A stretch of 64,000 nucleotides of DNA from Siphonodentalium dalli. Lineage: Eukaryota > Mollusca > Scaphopoda > Gadilida > Siphonodentaliidae. The position numbers were made by a program, and so were the translations under genes. Shown here piece by piece: positions 25,067-37,879 of the stretch. The stretch is from assembly GCA_032622095.1 (NCBI GenBank), contig CP136069.1:102268278-102332277 (forward strand). Direction: 5' to 3'. The first letter of the stretch is position 1. Every line of letters begins with the position of its first letter. The notes under the pieces were generated by a model that did no database searches, had not been told where the DNA came from, and worked only from the letters and a program-made list of their open reading frames with translations.

Positions 25067-26198
25067 TACTATATATTTTGAGACTTCGTATATATATATG
25101 TATGTACTTCATAGAATCGAAAACGGTTCGCTCGATTGAGTTCAAACTTCCCATCTAAATGTAAAATCCCACGGGAATCGTCGTCGCGGCGTTTTGGAGA
25201 AGCTCAGAGCACGCGTTCTCCACTCTCAAAATCACTGCAAAGGCACGGCGGGGGTTAATCGCGTTGATAGTTAAAGAGTGTTCCTATCGCATTGTAGTTG
25301 ATAAAGAGCGTATATGCCTAATGTCATTCTTACGTCTGGGTCTCGGCGTGTGCGTGTAAGACTGTATGCAGACATGAGCGTGTTGTGTGACGACATTCCC
25401 AACACCTAGCAGGGACAAATATCTATTAGCCAACATCAAGGCGAGTTTTGCGACGTATTAATTCAAATGCTTTCGATCAAACAATATTATCTGTCGCACT
25501 CATATTTCGTCATCTGTACGAATCCACTGCAATCGACCTATTTTTAGAACGCAGCACATGTCGCATTGCCGTTGGTGATGGGGTCCACGGCGGGATTAAT
25601 TTAAATATGTCATGTTGGTAACAATATCTAGCCGAGAATTCCTCAGACAAATTTCAAAATTGGTCACTTGACCTCCCCATGAATATCTTCTGGGAAATGC
25701 CAGGGAACGTGTGCCCATTATCGGCTCATTGTGTGTGTCGCGGTCGCGCAATTTTAACTCTTTCGAGGTAAATACACATGGTTGTGAATTACGTCACGCC
25801 ACGTGGGTCCAGGCGGAAGTTAACCTGACCCTTCCAATGCCGCGTACGTTAGTGATACCGGAGTTATAGCGTGCGCGTTATGTTTTTTGACTGACCGCAG
25901 TGCCCGATCCGCCGAATGTGAACATGTTATCAACTGTTACGGCAGTCCGTGGCCCACGGCAGTCAATTGCCGTGTCGAATATTGAAGCCTACTGATCAAT
26001 TCAAGGTCAAATCTGGTAAAACTCGCTGTTTTCGACGAAATTGTACACCTAGGTGCAGCATACGTGTCTCGGAAGCTGTTGCAATTGCTTTTTCGAACAA
26101 AGCCATGAGACGAAAAATTAAAAAGGCACAATTAACTCATTGAAAAACAAATTGTCATGTTTCTGACGATTGCCGCCAGTGGCGGGCTAACCTGCTAG
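25067..26198 (+). mobile_element. Array unit 3 (type IV)
   Basis: It starts TACTATATATTTTGAGACTT, lacking the leading TCTA. The body includes AAACGGTTCGCTCGATTGAG, a paired TAAAGAG motif at about 25272 and 25302, and GGACAAATATCTATTAGCC. Sequence close to the 3' hairpin resembles unit 1. Confidence 0.78.
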
Positions 26199-26809
26199 TC
26201 TATACTATATATTTTGAGACTTCGTATATATATATGTGTGTATATATGTGTGTACTTCATAGAATCCAAAACGCGTGTACATATTGAGCTCAAACTTCCT
26301 ATGTAAGTGTCAAATCCCACCGACACGACCGTGGTCGCGGTTTAGAGAAGCTCAGAGCACCCGTTCTCCAATCTCAAATCACCGCAAAGGCACGGCGTGG
26401 GTTAATCAAGTGATTATTTAATGAGCGTTTGTTTTTGACGCATCTCTATAAAGAGCGTCTGTTTCCCATTCAACGTTATTAGCATCTACAGAGTTATACG
26501 CATTGAGTGCTTGCCTATGCGGGGAGATTTATTGGAGCTCTTACAACATCATTGTTATAGTATGTATGACACTTAGGTCAGGGCTTAGGTGGGGGGGGGG
26601 TAGTTATAGGCATAATGCTTCTCAGAAATCCCGGTTACAAACCAACACTCACAATTTCGTATTTACGCAAACGTTATCGCTCGAAATTTATTCCCTGCGA
26701 GCACGGATGGCGCGCTTTGTTTTTACAGTATATATCCCAGATAATTTCGAATATAGCGTCAGATTTCTCCCCAGATATACCGGTATAAAGCTACTGGAAT
26801 CTGCCAATC

Positions 26810-26846
<37 letters not shown>

Positions 26847-27497
26847 ATATATGTGGGTACTTCATAGAATCGAAAACGCGTGTAGGAACGGGCATCCCCA
26901 CGGCAATGTCGGCTTATAAGACATCGTTACTACACATGACAGCCGATGGACAATTGGTCTCTATATATGTACAAAAATTACGCCGCGTTGGTGACTGGCA
27001 AATTCCAGGGAATGCCGATTGAGCTCAAACTTGCTACCTACGGGAAGTGTCATATATATGAGTGTGTCCTTTATAGACTCGAACCGATTGAGCTCAAACT
27101 TGCTAAATATTGACTGGGAAATTCCAGGGAATGCCGATTGAGCTCAAACTTGCTACCTACGGGAAGTGTCATATATATGTGTGTGTCCTTTATAGACTCG
27201 AACCGATTGAGCTCAAACTTGCTAAATACGGGAAGTGTCATGGACGGGTTCATTGAAAAACAAAAAAAAATCGGGTAAAATTGAAAAACAAAATTAAATA
27301 GGCACAATTAACTCCTTGAAAAACCAAAAAAAATCGGGTAAAATAATTAACTCATTGAAAAACAAAAAATTAAATTAAAATTGTCATGTTTCTGAAATTT
27401 GCTGCAAATGCAGCACAAGTGTCTCGGAACCTGTTGCAATTGCTTTTTCGAAAAAAGCCATGGGACGAATGCCGCCAGTGGCGGGCTAACCTGCTAG
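26199..27497 (+). mobile_element. Array unit 4 (types I + II), near copy of unit 1
   Basis: It follows unit 1 closely through both bodies, with differences in (AT)n and G-run length. Its type II part carries an extra copy of the TTGAGCTCAAACTTGCTACC block at about 27130. Confidence 0.78.
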
Positions 27498-28222
27498 TCT
27501 CTTCTATATATTTTGAGAACTCCTTGTATTCGAGAGATAGCCCACACCCTCCGGACCTCAATGATATGATCGTGAATGAGTATTGATATACCCCACTAAA
27601 CTTTGACAAACACCAGTAATGGTGTGTAGATCATTTACATATCTCTCCTATATATTTTGATACAATCTATCTAATTTACATATCTCTCTTATATATTTAT
27701 GTTTGTGTGTGTGTTGTACTTCATACAAATCTACGATTCTCGACCGATCAGGACGAAACTTGGTACGTGTGTGTAGTTTGACCAGGCGGTGGTCGTTGTC
27801 GTATTGGCGAGCCCGTGCGACGCCCGTGCAGCGCATGCGCAGACGAGATCTCGGAAACGGGTGGAGCTATCGACTTGAAATTTGCTATGTGAATGTATCT
27901 TGCGTCGGGTACAAATTTTATCGGGTCGCCGAGCCCGTGCGACGCCCGTGCAGCGCATGCGCAGACGAGATCTAGGAAACGGGTGGAGCTATCGACTTGA
28001 AATTTGCTATGTGAATGTATCTTGCGCCGGGTACAAATTTTATCGGGTCGCCGAGCCCGTGCGACGCCAGCTTCGCGCATGCACAGACCAGATCTCGGAA
28101 ACGGGTGGAGCTACCGGGTACAAATTTTTCTTATTGAAACGCGTGGAGCTAAAAATTAAAAAAAAATATATAAAAAAATGTCATGTTTCGGACAAGCCGC
28201 CGGTGGCGGGCTAACCTGCTAG
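27498..28222 (+). mobile_element. Array unit 5 (type III), near copy of unit 2
   Basis: Same body as unit 2 but with one fewer 122-bp monomer (starts at about 27810, 27932 and 28054). It ends with CCGCC-GGT-GGCGG and CTAG. Confidence 0.78.
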
Positions 28223-29303
28223 TACTATATATTTTGAGACTTCCGTATATATATGTGTACTTCATAGAATCGAAAACGGTTCGCTCGATTGAGTTCAAAC
28301 TTCCCATCTAAATGTAAAAACTCACGGGAATCGTCGTCGCGGCGTTTTGGAGAAGCTCAGAACACGCGTTCTCCACTCTCAGTCACAAAAAACGGCACTG
28401 CGGTGGTTAATAGCGTTGATAGTTAAAGAGCGTTCGTGTCCGCAGTGTGTTGATAAAGAGCGTGAGCGTGTAAGACTGTATCCAGACATGAGCGTGTTGT
28501 GTGACGACATTCCCAACACCTAACAGGGACAAATATCTATTAGCCACCATCAAGGCGAGTAACGACATTCCCAACACACCTAACAGGGACAAATATCTAT
28601 TAGCCACCATCAAGGCGAGTATTGCGACGTATTAATTCAAATGCTTTCGATCAAACAATATTCTTTGTCGCACTCATATTTCGTCATCTCTACGAAAGCA
28701 GCACATGTCGCGTTGGTGATGGGGTGCGCGGCGGGATTAATTTAAATATGTCATGTTGGTAACAATATCTAGCCGAGAATTCCTCAGACCTACAGACGAA
28801 TGCGACCAGCAAATTTCAAAATTGGTCACTCGACCTCCCCATGAATATCTTCTGGAAAATGCCAGGGAATGCGTGCCCATTATCGGGCCATTGTGTGTGT
28901 CGCGGTCGCGCAATTTGAACACTTTCGAGGTAAATACACGCGGTTGTGAATTACGTCACGTGGATCCAGGCGGAAGTTAAACTGACCCTTCCAATGCCAC
29001 GTACGTTAGTGATACTGGAGTTATAGCGTGCGCGTTATGTTTTTTGACTGACCACAGTGCCCGATCCGCCGAATGTGAGCATGTTATCACCTGTTACGGC
29101 AGTCCGTGGTCCACGGCAGTCAATTGTCGTGTCGAATATTGAAGCCTACTGATCAATTCAAGGTCAAATCGGGTAAAACTCGCTGTTTTCGACGAAATTG
29201 TACACCTAGGTGCAGCATGTATACGTGTCTCGGAAGCTGTTGCAATTGCTTTTTCGAACAAAGCCATAAGACGAGCCACGCCAGTGGCGGGCTAACCTGC
29301 TAG
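28223..29303 (+). mobile_element. Array unit 6 (type IV), near copy of unit 3
   Basis: It matches unit 3 but has a local ~60-bp duplication containing GGGACAAATATCTATTAGCC at 28526 and 28586. The 3' stem is altered (CCACGCCAGTGGCGG), shifting the possible pairing. Confidence 0.76.
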
Positions 29304-31001
29304 TCTATCTATACTATATATTTTGAGAACTCCGTATATATGTATATATGTGTGTGGGTACTTCATAGAATCCAAAACGCGTGTAAAGATTGAGCTCAAA
29401 CTTCCTATGTAAGTGTCAAATCCCACCGACACGACCGTGGTCGCGTTTTAGAGAAGCTCAGAGCACCCGTTCTCCAATCTCAAATCACCGCAAAGGCACG
29501 GCGTGGGTTAATCAAGTGATTATTTAATGAGCGTTTGTTTTTGACGCATCTCTATAAAGAGCGTCTGTTTCCCATTCAACGTTATTAGCATCTGCAGAGT
29601 TATACGGAAACATTGAGTGCTTGCATATGCGGGGAGATTTATTGGAGCTTTTACAACATCATTGTTATAGTATGTATGACACTTAGGTCAGGGCTTGGGG
29701 GGGGTAGTTATAGGCATAATGCTTCTCAGAAATCCCGGTTACAAACCAACACTCACAATTTCGTATTTACGCAAACGTTATCACTCGAAATTTATTCCCT
29801 GCGAGCACGGATGGCGCGCTTTGTTTTTACAGTATATACCTTTGGTATATACCGAAATCATCCCAGATAATCACGAATATAGCATCAGATTTCTCCCCAG
29901 ATATACCGTTATAAAGCTACTGGAATCTGCCAATCTACAATCTATACTATATATTTTGAGAACTCCGTATATATATATGTATATATGTGTGTACTTCATG
30001 GAATCCAAAACGCGTGTACATATTGAGCTCAAATTTTGTATGTAAGTGTAAAATCCCACCGACACCGCCGTAGTCGTGTTTTGGAGAAGCTCTGAGCACC
30101 CTTTATCCACTCCCAAATCACTGCAAAGGCACGGCGGGGGTTAATCGCGTTGATAGTTAAAGAGCGTTCCTATCGCATTGTAGTTGATAAAGAGCGTATA
30201 TGCCTAATGTCATTCTTACGTCTGGGTCTCGGCGTGTGCGTGTAAGACTGTATGCAGACATGAGCGTGTTATGTGACGACATTCCCAACACCTTGCAGGG
30301 ACAAATATCTATTAGCCAACATCAAGGCGAGTTTTGCGACGTATTAATTCAAATGCTTTCGATCAAACAATATTATCTGTCGCACTCATATTTCGTCATC
30401 TGTACGAATCCACTGCAATCGACCTATTTTTAGAACGCAGCACATGTCGCGTTGCCGTTGGTGATGGGGTCCACGGCGGGATTAATTTAAATATGTCATG
30501 TTGGTAACAATATCTAGCCGAGAATTCCTCAGACATACAAACGAATGCGACCAGCAAATTTTAAAATTGGTTACTTGACCTCCCCATGAATATCTTCTGG
30601 GAAATGCCAGGGAACGTGTGCCCATTATCGGGCCATTGTTTGTCGCGGTCGCGAGGTAAATACACGTGGTTGTGAATTACATCACGCCACGTGGGTCCAG
30701 GCGGAAGTTAACATGACCCTTCCAATGCCGCGTACGTTAGTGATATGCAGTTAAAGCGAGCTCGTGTCAATTAGAATAAAAATTAAATAAAAAACATAAA
30801 TTAAATTTTAAAAACATTTGTTTCTGACCAACCCTGCGAGCACGGATGGCCCGCTTTATTTTTACAGTATATACCTTTGGTATATACCGAAATCATCCCA
30901 GATAATCACGAATGTAGCATCAGATTTCTCCCCAGATATACCGGTATAAAGCTACTGGAATCTGCCAATCTATACTATATATTTTGAGAACTCCGTATAT
31001 A

Positions 31002-31042
<41 letters not shown>

Positions 31043-31607
31043 ATATATGTGGGTACTTCATAGAATCGAAAACGCGTGTAGGAACGGGCATCCCCACGGC
31101 AATGTCGGCTTATAAGACATCTTTACTACACATGACAGCCGATGGACAATTGGTCTCTATATATGTACCAAAATTACGCCGCGTTGGTGACTGGGAAATT
31201 CCAGGGAATGCCGATTGAGCTCAAACTACCTACGGGAAGTGTCATATTCCAGGGAATGCCGATTGAGCTCAAACTTGCTACCTACAGGAAGTGTCATATA
31301 TATGAGTGTGTCCTTTATAGACTCGAACCGATTGAGCTCAAACTTGCTAAATACGGGAAGTGTCATGGACGGGTTCATTGAAAAACAAAAACAAATCGGG
31401 TAAAATTGAAAAACAAAATTAAAAAGGCACAATTAACTCATTGAAAAACAAAAAAAAATCGAATTAAAAAGGCACAATTAACTCATTGAAAAACACAAAA
31501 ATTAACTCATTGAAAAACAAAAAATTAAATTAATTAAAAAAATTATTTAAAACTTAAAAATTGTCATGTTTCTGACTATTGCCGCCAGTGGCGGGCTAAC
31601 CTGCTAG
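29304..31607 (+). mobile_element. Array unit 7 (composite I, IV, II)
   Basis: Three 5' ends (29304, about 29940 and about 30970) lie before one 3' end at 31607, giving type I, type IV and type II bodies in series. The 5' copies without 3' partners point to end deletion or bypass of internal termini. Confidence 0.76.
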
Positions 31608-31631
31608 TCTACTATATAATTTGAGACTTCC

Positions 31632-31685
<54 letters not shown>

Positions 31686-32303
31686 GTGTATATATGTGGG
31701 TACTTCATAGAATCGAAAACGCGTGTAGGAACGGGCATCCCCACGGCAATGTCGGCTTATAAGACATCTTTACTACACATGACAACCGGGTCTCTATATA
31801 TGTACCAAAATTACGTCGCGTTGGTGACTGGCAAATTCCAGGGAATGCCCATTGAGCTCAAACTTGCTACCTACGGGAAGTGTCATATATATGAGTATGT
31901 CCTTTATAGACTCGAACCGATTGAGCTGAAACTTGCTAAATATTGACTGGGAAATTCCAGGGAATGCCGATTGAGCTCAAACTTGCTACCTACGGGAAGT
32001 GTCATATATATGTGTGTGTCCTTTATAGACTTGAACCGATTGAGCTCAAACTGGCTAAATACGGGAAGTGTCATGGACGGGTTCATTGAAAAAAAAAAAA
32101 AATCGGGTAAAATTGAAAAACAAAATTAAAAAGGCACAATTAACTCATTGAAAAACCAAAAAAAATCGGGTAAAATTTAAAAACAAAAAAATAAATGAAA
32201 AAATAAATGAAAAACAAAAAAATTAACTCATTGAAAAACACAAAATTCAATTAAAATTGTCATGTTTATGACTATTGCCGCCAGTGGCGAGCTAACCTGC
32301 TAG
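31608..32303 (+). mobile_element. Array unit 8 (type II)
   Basis: A single type II body with a 40-base (AT)n run at 31633-31670 and two copies of the GAACCGATTGAGCT block. The 3' stem reads CCGCC-AGT-GGCGA, with one mismatch. Confidence 0.76.
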
Positions 32304-33284
32304 TCTATACTATATATTTTGAGAACTCCGTATATATGTATATATGTGTATGGGTACTTCATAGAATCCAAAACGCGTGTAAAGATTGAGCTCAAACTTC
32401 CTATGTAAGTGTCAAATCCCACCGACACGACCGTGGTCGCGTTTTAGAGAAGCTCAGAGCACCCGTTCTCCAATTTCAAATCACCGCAAAGGCACGGCGT
32501 GGGTTAATCAAGTGATTATTTAATGAGCGTTTGTTTTTGACGCATCTCTATAAAGAGCGTCTGTTTCCCATTCAACGTTATTAGCATCTGCAGAGTTATA
32601 CGGGAACATTGAGAGCTTGCATATGCGGGGAGATTTATTGGAGCTCTTACAACATCATTGTTATAGTATGTATGACACTTAGGTCAGGGCTTAGGGGGGG
32701 TAGTTATAGGCATAATGCTTCTCAGAAATCCCGGTTACAAACCAACACTCACAATTTCGTATTTACGCAAACGTTATCGCTCGAAATTTATTCCCTGCGA
32801 GCACGGATGGCGCGCTTTGTTTTTACAGTATATACCTTCGGTATATACCGAAATCTTATAAGACATCTTTACTACACATGACAACCGGGTCTCTATATAT
32901 GCACCAAAATTACGCCGCGTTGGTGACTGGGAAATTCCAGGGAATGCCCATTGAGCTCAAACTTGCTACCTACGGGAAGTGTCATATATATGTGTGTGTT
33001 CTTTATAGACTCGAACCGATTGAGCTCAAACTTGCTAAATACGGGAAGTGTCATGGACGGGTTCATTGAAAAAAAAAAAAAATCGGGTAAAATTGAAAAA
33101 CAAAATTAAAAAGGCACAATTAACTCATTGAAAAACCAAAAAAAATCGGGTAAAATTGAAAAACAAAAAATTCAATTAAAAAATAAATGAAAAACAAAAC
33201 AAATTAACTCATTGAAAAACACAAAATTAAATTAAAATTGTCATGTTTCTGACTATTGCCGCCAGTGGCGGGCTAACCTGCTAG
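32304..33284 (+). mobile_element. Array unit 9 (types I + II, internal deletion)
   Basis: The type I body to about 32850 joins directly to a type II body at CTTATAAGACATC, without the internal 5' end seen in unit 1. The fused bodies end in the usual hairpin and CTAG. Confidence 0.76.
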
Positions 33285-33501
33285 TCTTCTATCTTCTATC
33301 TTCTATACTATATATTTTGAGAACTCCGTGTATTCGAGAGATAGCCCACACCCTCCGGACCTCAATGATATGATCGTGAATGAGTATTGATATACCCCAC
33401 TAAACTTTGACAAACACCAGTAATGGTGTGTAGATCATTTACATATCTCCTATATATTTTGATACAATCTATCTAATTTACATATCTCTTTTATATATTT
33501 A

Positions 33502-33539
<38 letters not shown>

Positions 33540-34029
33540 CTTCATACAAATCTACGATTCTCGACCGATCGGGACGAAACTTGGTACGTGTGTGTAGTTT
33601 GACCAGGCGGTGGTCGTTGTCGTATTGGCGAGCCCGTGCGACGCCCGTGCAGCGCATGCGCAGACGAGATCTCGGAAACGGGTGGAGCTATCGACTTGAA
33701 ATTTGCTATGTGAATGTATCTTGCGCCGGGTACAAATTTTATCGAGGTCGCCGAGCCCGTGCGGCGCATGCACAGACAAGATCTCGGAAACCGGTGGAGC
33801 TATCGACTTGAAATTTGCTATGTGAATGTATCTTGCGCCAGTACAAATTTTATCGGGTCGCCGAGCCCGTGCGATGCCCGTGCAGCGCATGCGCAGACGA
33901 GATCTCGGAAACAGGTGGAGCTATCGGGTACAAATTTTTCTTATTGAAACGCGTGGAGCTAAAATTTTTAAAAATATATAAAAAATGTCATGTTTTGGAC
34001 AAGCCGCCGGTGGCGGGCTAACCTGCTAG
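33285..34029 (+). mobile_element. Array unit 10 (type III)
   Basis: It opens with a (TCTTCTA)n stretch before the 5' end, has a (GT)n run at 33504-33535, and carries shortened 122-bp monomers (about 33630 to 33920), one with a deletion of the GACGCCCGT part. Confidence 0.76.
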
Positions 34030-35038
34030 TACTATATATTTTGAGACTTGTGTGTGTGGGTACTTTATAGAATCGAAAACGACTGGTTGGATCGAGCTCA
34101 AACTTCGTATATAAGGGTAAAATCCCACGGGGATCGTCCACGTAGCATTTTGGACAAGCTCTGAGCACTGATTCTCCACTCCCAATCATCAAAATCACCA
34201 CAAACGCCACTTCGGGGGTTAAGGCATCAATGATCTTTATATTGACCATATACGGAGTTGTTAACGACAAACGCTCTTTATTGCAATCGACATAGCTAAA
34301 CGACTACCCCCATGTGTAAAATACGGATGCGGGACGAAATGCATTTATCTCGATTATAAATGCAGAATTGATCTAAGAGGCGTAACTCTACATTCTGGTT
34401 CACGACGGGATTAATTGACTGTCTGCTCTTTGCGGGGGTATCATAATTTCTCTTGATTAAAAAGTCTGTTGTTCCTAGGAACGGGGAAGTTTAGGACGGG
34501 TACCATGAATTAACTCAGCTCAAATTTCGTATATAAGTGTAAAAACCCACGGGGATCGGGAAGTTTAGGACGGGTACCATGAATTAACTCATTGAATCGA
34601 CATAGCTAAACGACTACCCCCATGCGTAAAATACGGATGCGGGACGAAATGCATTTATCTCGATTAAAATGGCAGAATTGATCTAAGAGGCATCACTCTA
34701 CATTCTTGTTAATTGACTGTCCGCTCTTTGCGGGGGTATCATAATTTCTCTTGATTAAAAAGTCTGTTGTTCCTAGGAACGGGGAAGTTTAGGACGGGTA
34801 CCATGAATTAACTCATTGAAAAACAAAGAATGTGTTGTCTGTCGTTCCTAGGAATGGGGGGGGGGGGATTTCATCGGGTCAATTTCATTGAAAAACAAAG
34901 AATTCAATTAAAAAATTCAAAAAAACATAAATTAAATTAAAAAAACATTAAATTAATATTAAAAAATAAAAAAAAAAAAATAATTAAAAAAATGTCATGT
35001 TTATGACCAACCACACCAGTGGCGGGCTAACCTGCTAG
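34030..35038 (+). mobile_element. Array unit 11 (type V)
   Basis: The body differs from the other units: GAAAACGACTGGTTGGATCG, an ACGCTCTTTATTG motif in reverse orientation, and a ~280-bp internal direct repeat (AGCTAAACGACTACCCCCAT at 34293 and 34603). It ends with an A-rich stretch and CTAG at 35038. Confidence 0.72.
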
Positions 35039-35723
35039 TCTCCTATATATTTTGAGAACTATGTATATAAATATATATGTGTTATATATGTGTGTACTTT
35101 ATAGAATCGAAAACGGCTGCACCGATCGAGACCAAACTTCCCATCTATGGGTAAAATCCCACGGGAATGGTCGTCGCGGCGTTTTGGAGAAGCTCAGAGC
35201 ACCCGTTCTCCACTCTCAGTCACAAAAAATTGTACTTCGGGGTTAATAGCGTTGATAGTTAAAGAGCTTTCCTATCCGCAGTGTCATTGATAAAGAGCGT
35301 ATGTGTGTAATGTGATTCTTACGTCTGGGTCCAGGAGCGTGACTGTATCCAGACATGAGTGTGTTGTGTGATTCTTACGTACTTAGGGCTTCCTAGGAAC
35401 AGGGGAGATTTTCATCGGGTCAGTTTTTCCGCCCGAGGTGATCTTCACCTTGAAACTGGTACCCACAAATGATATACATGTATATGTGTGTGTCAAACTT
35501 GCTACCTACGGCTACTTTTGTGCGGGAAGTGTCATGGACGGGTTAAATTTTGACCCCGACCTGACCTTGAAAATGATCAATTCAAGGTAAAATCAGGTAA
35601 AACTGGCGGATTTCGACGAAATTTTACACCTAGGTGCAGCATACGTGTCTCGGAAGCTGTTGAAATTGCTTTTTCGAACAAAGCCATGAGACGAACCACG
35701 CCAGTGGCGGGCTAACCTGCTAG
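35039..35723 (+). mobile_element. Array unit 12 (type IV-like)
   Basis: Type IV-like 5' body (CTGCACCGATCGAGACCAAA), then a middle part shared with unit 14 (TCCTAGGAAC...GGTGATCTTCACC), then the type IV 3' end. Confidence 0.72.
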
Positions 35724-36802
35724 TCTATACTATATATTTTGAGACTTCGTATATATATATGTGTGTGTGTATGTATGTACTTCATAGAATCGAAAACGGT
35801 TCGCTCGATTGAGTTCAAACTTCCCATCTAAATGTAAAATCCCACCGACACGACCGTGGTAGCGGTTTAGAGAAGCTCAGAGCACCCGTTCTCCAATCTC
35901 AAATCACTGCAAAGGCACGGCGTGGGTTAATCAAGTGATTATTTAATGAGCGTTTGTTTTTGACGCATCTCTATAAAGAGCGTCTATTTGCCATTCAACG
36001 TTAATTGCATCTGCAGAGAGATATACGGAACATACATTAAATTTAAAAAACATTTGTTTCTGACCAACCCTGCGAGCACGGATGGCGTGCTTTGTTTTTA
36101 CAGTATATAGTTATATACCGAAATAATCCCAGATAATCACGAATATAGCATCAGATTTCTCCCCAGATATACCGTTGTAAAGCTACTGGAATCTGCCAAT
36201 CTACGGGAAATTCCAGGGAATGCCGATTGAGCTCAAACTTGCTACCCACGGGAAGTGTCATATATATGAGTGTGTCCTTTATAGACTCGAACCGATTGAG
36301 CTCAAACTTGCTAAATAAGAAAATAGCCCCCAAGCCGTAAATATCAACAACAACGATATTACTAAATACACGTTTTCGGCAATGTGAGAGTTTTCGGGGA
36401 GCCGTGATGCCAACAACAACGACCCGAAGACCTGAATGCCAACAACAGATTCAATGCAATGTTATCTATTATGCAGAGAGATTTCACGACGGGAAGCGTT
36501 TGTTTTAAATTCAATGCAATGTTATCGTAGAGAGATTTCACGAAACAAAGAATGCGTTGTCTGTCGTTCCTAGGAAGGGGGGATTTCTACGGGTAAATTT
36601 TTCCGCCAGAAACAAAAAAATTAATTAAAACAATTTACAATTTAATTAAAACAATTTAAAATTAAACAAAATTAACAATAAAAAAACAATTCAGAAACAA
36701 AATATTTTAAATTTAAAAAACATTAAATTCATATTCAAAAATGTCATGTTTCTGAAACAAAGCCATGGGACGAATGCTGCCAGTGGCGGGCTAACCTGCT
36801 AG
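35724..36802 (+). mobile_element. Array unit 13 (chimeric)
   Basis: The 5' part resembles type IV for about 100 bases, then type I, then a fragment of type II at about 36205. A unique stretch containing a repeated CCAACAACAACGA follows. It ends with the standard 3' terminus. Confidence 0.7.
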
Positions 36803-37645
36803 TCTACTATATATTTTGAGACTTCCGATATAACTATATATATATATACTTTATAGAATCGAAAACGGCTGCACCGATCGAGACCAAGCTTCACATCTAA
36901 GGGTAAAAACTCACGGGAATGGTTGTCGCGGGGTTTTGGAGAAGCTCCGAGCACCCATTCTCCACTCTGTCACAAAAACCCGGCACTGTGGGGTTAATCG
37001 CGTTGATAATTAAAGAGCGTTCGTATCGCAGTGTCGTTGATAAAGAGCGTATGCGTGTAATGTGATTCTTAAGTCTGTGTCCGGGCGTGAGCGTATGTAT
37101 CCATACATGAGCGTGTTGTGTGATTCTTACGTACTTAGGGCTTCCTAGGAACGGGGGAGATTTTCATCGGGTCAGTTTTTCCGCCCGAGGTGATCTTCAC
37201 CTTGAAACGGGTACCCACAAATGATATATTAAATAATATGCGTGTGTCCTTTATAGACTCGAACCGATTGAGCTCAAACTTGCTACCTACGGGAAGTGTC
37301 ATGGACGGGTTAAATTGTGACCCCAACCTGACCTTGACCTTGAAAATGATCAATTGAAGGTAAAATCGGGTCAATTGAAAAACAAAAAATTAAATTAAAA
37401 AATTATAAAGGCACAATTAACTCATTGAAAAACAAAAAAATTAAATTAAAAAAATTAATTAAAAAAGCCAGTAAATTAAAAAGGCACAATGAACTCATTG
37501 CAAAACCAAAAATTTATTTAAAAAATTAATTAAAAAAAATTAATTTTAAAAATTAATTAAAAAAATTAATTAAAAAAATTAATTAAAAAAATTAAAAATT
37601 GTCATGTTTCTGACGATTGCTGCCATTGGCGGGCTAATCTGCTAG
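36803..37645 (+). mobile_element. Array unit 14 (last unit)
   Basis: The 5' body resembles unit 12; the 3' half is an A/T-rich run of AATTAAAAAA motifs. The end is slightly diverged (GCCATTGGCGGGCTAATCTG, then CTAG) and is followed by T, the expected host base for a Helitron insertion. Confidence 0.74.
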
Positions 37646-37673
37646 TGGAATATATTCTGGGGACTTATGATAT

Positions 37674-37857
37674 AAGAGTCACCATCTCTTGACGACTTTA
37701 AAAAGTCATTGAAAACTTACTTGTTTGCACGGCGTTTCAGAAAGTGACTTTGATATTGTGTATATTTATATTTCTTGTTTATGTTTATGTCAAGCGCTTA
37801 GGGCCCGCTTATTGGGGATAAGCGCTATACAAATATTATTATTATTATTATTATTAA
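37674..37857 (+). pseudogene. 5'-truncated CR1/L2-type LINE, 3' end only
   Basis: Only the last 23 codons of the reverse transcriptase frame remain. They begin ESPSLDDFKKSLKTYLF at 37676, continue ARRFRK, and end at TGA 37745-37747. The 3' untranslated part carries an AGCGCTTA ... TAAGCGCT stem and an (ATT)n tail. It is almost identical to 53278-53446 but has 11 bases the longer copy lacks, so this fragment preserves the probable native C-terminus. Confidence 0.88.
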
Positions 37858-37879
37858 TACATTCGCATACCCGTTATCA

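Larger units (their letters stand above)
22952..37645 (+). mobile_element. 14.7-kb head-to-tail array of Helitron-like elements
   Basis: Fourteen 3' termini of the form GCGGGCTAACCTGCTAG occur in one orientation, most preceded by a CCGCC-(A/G)GT-GGCGG stem-loop. They end at 24217, 25066, 26198, 27497, 28222, 29303, 31607, 32303, 33284, 34029, 35038, 35723, 36802 and 37645. Each but the last runs straight into a 5' end containing CTATATATTTTGAGA, often as CTAG|TCTATACTATATATTT. A 5' TC, a 3' CTRR with a hairpin just before it, and flanking A and T at the outer edges fit canonical Helitrons, which transpose by rolling circle. At least five internal sequence types are present. No Rep/helicase gene was seen, so all units are non-autonomous. 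Confidence 0.85.

Noticed and set aside
24642-25154. 170-codon open frame on the - strand
   Set aside because: It lies in the 122-bp tandem repeats of a Helitron-like unit; the same DNA is open in other frames and the frame changes between monomers.
22952-37645. Ordinary satellite DNA as an explanation for the array
   Set aside because: Units differ in length and content, and share only Helitron-like termini, which a simple satellite would not.
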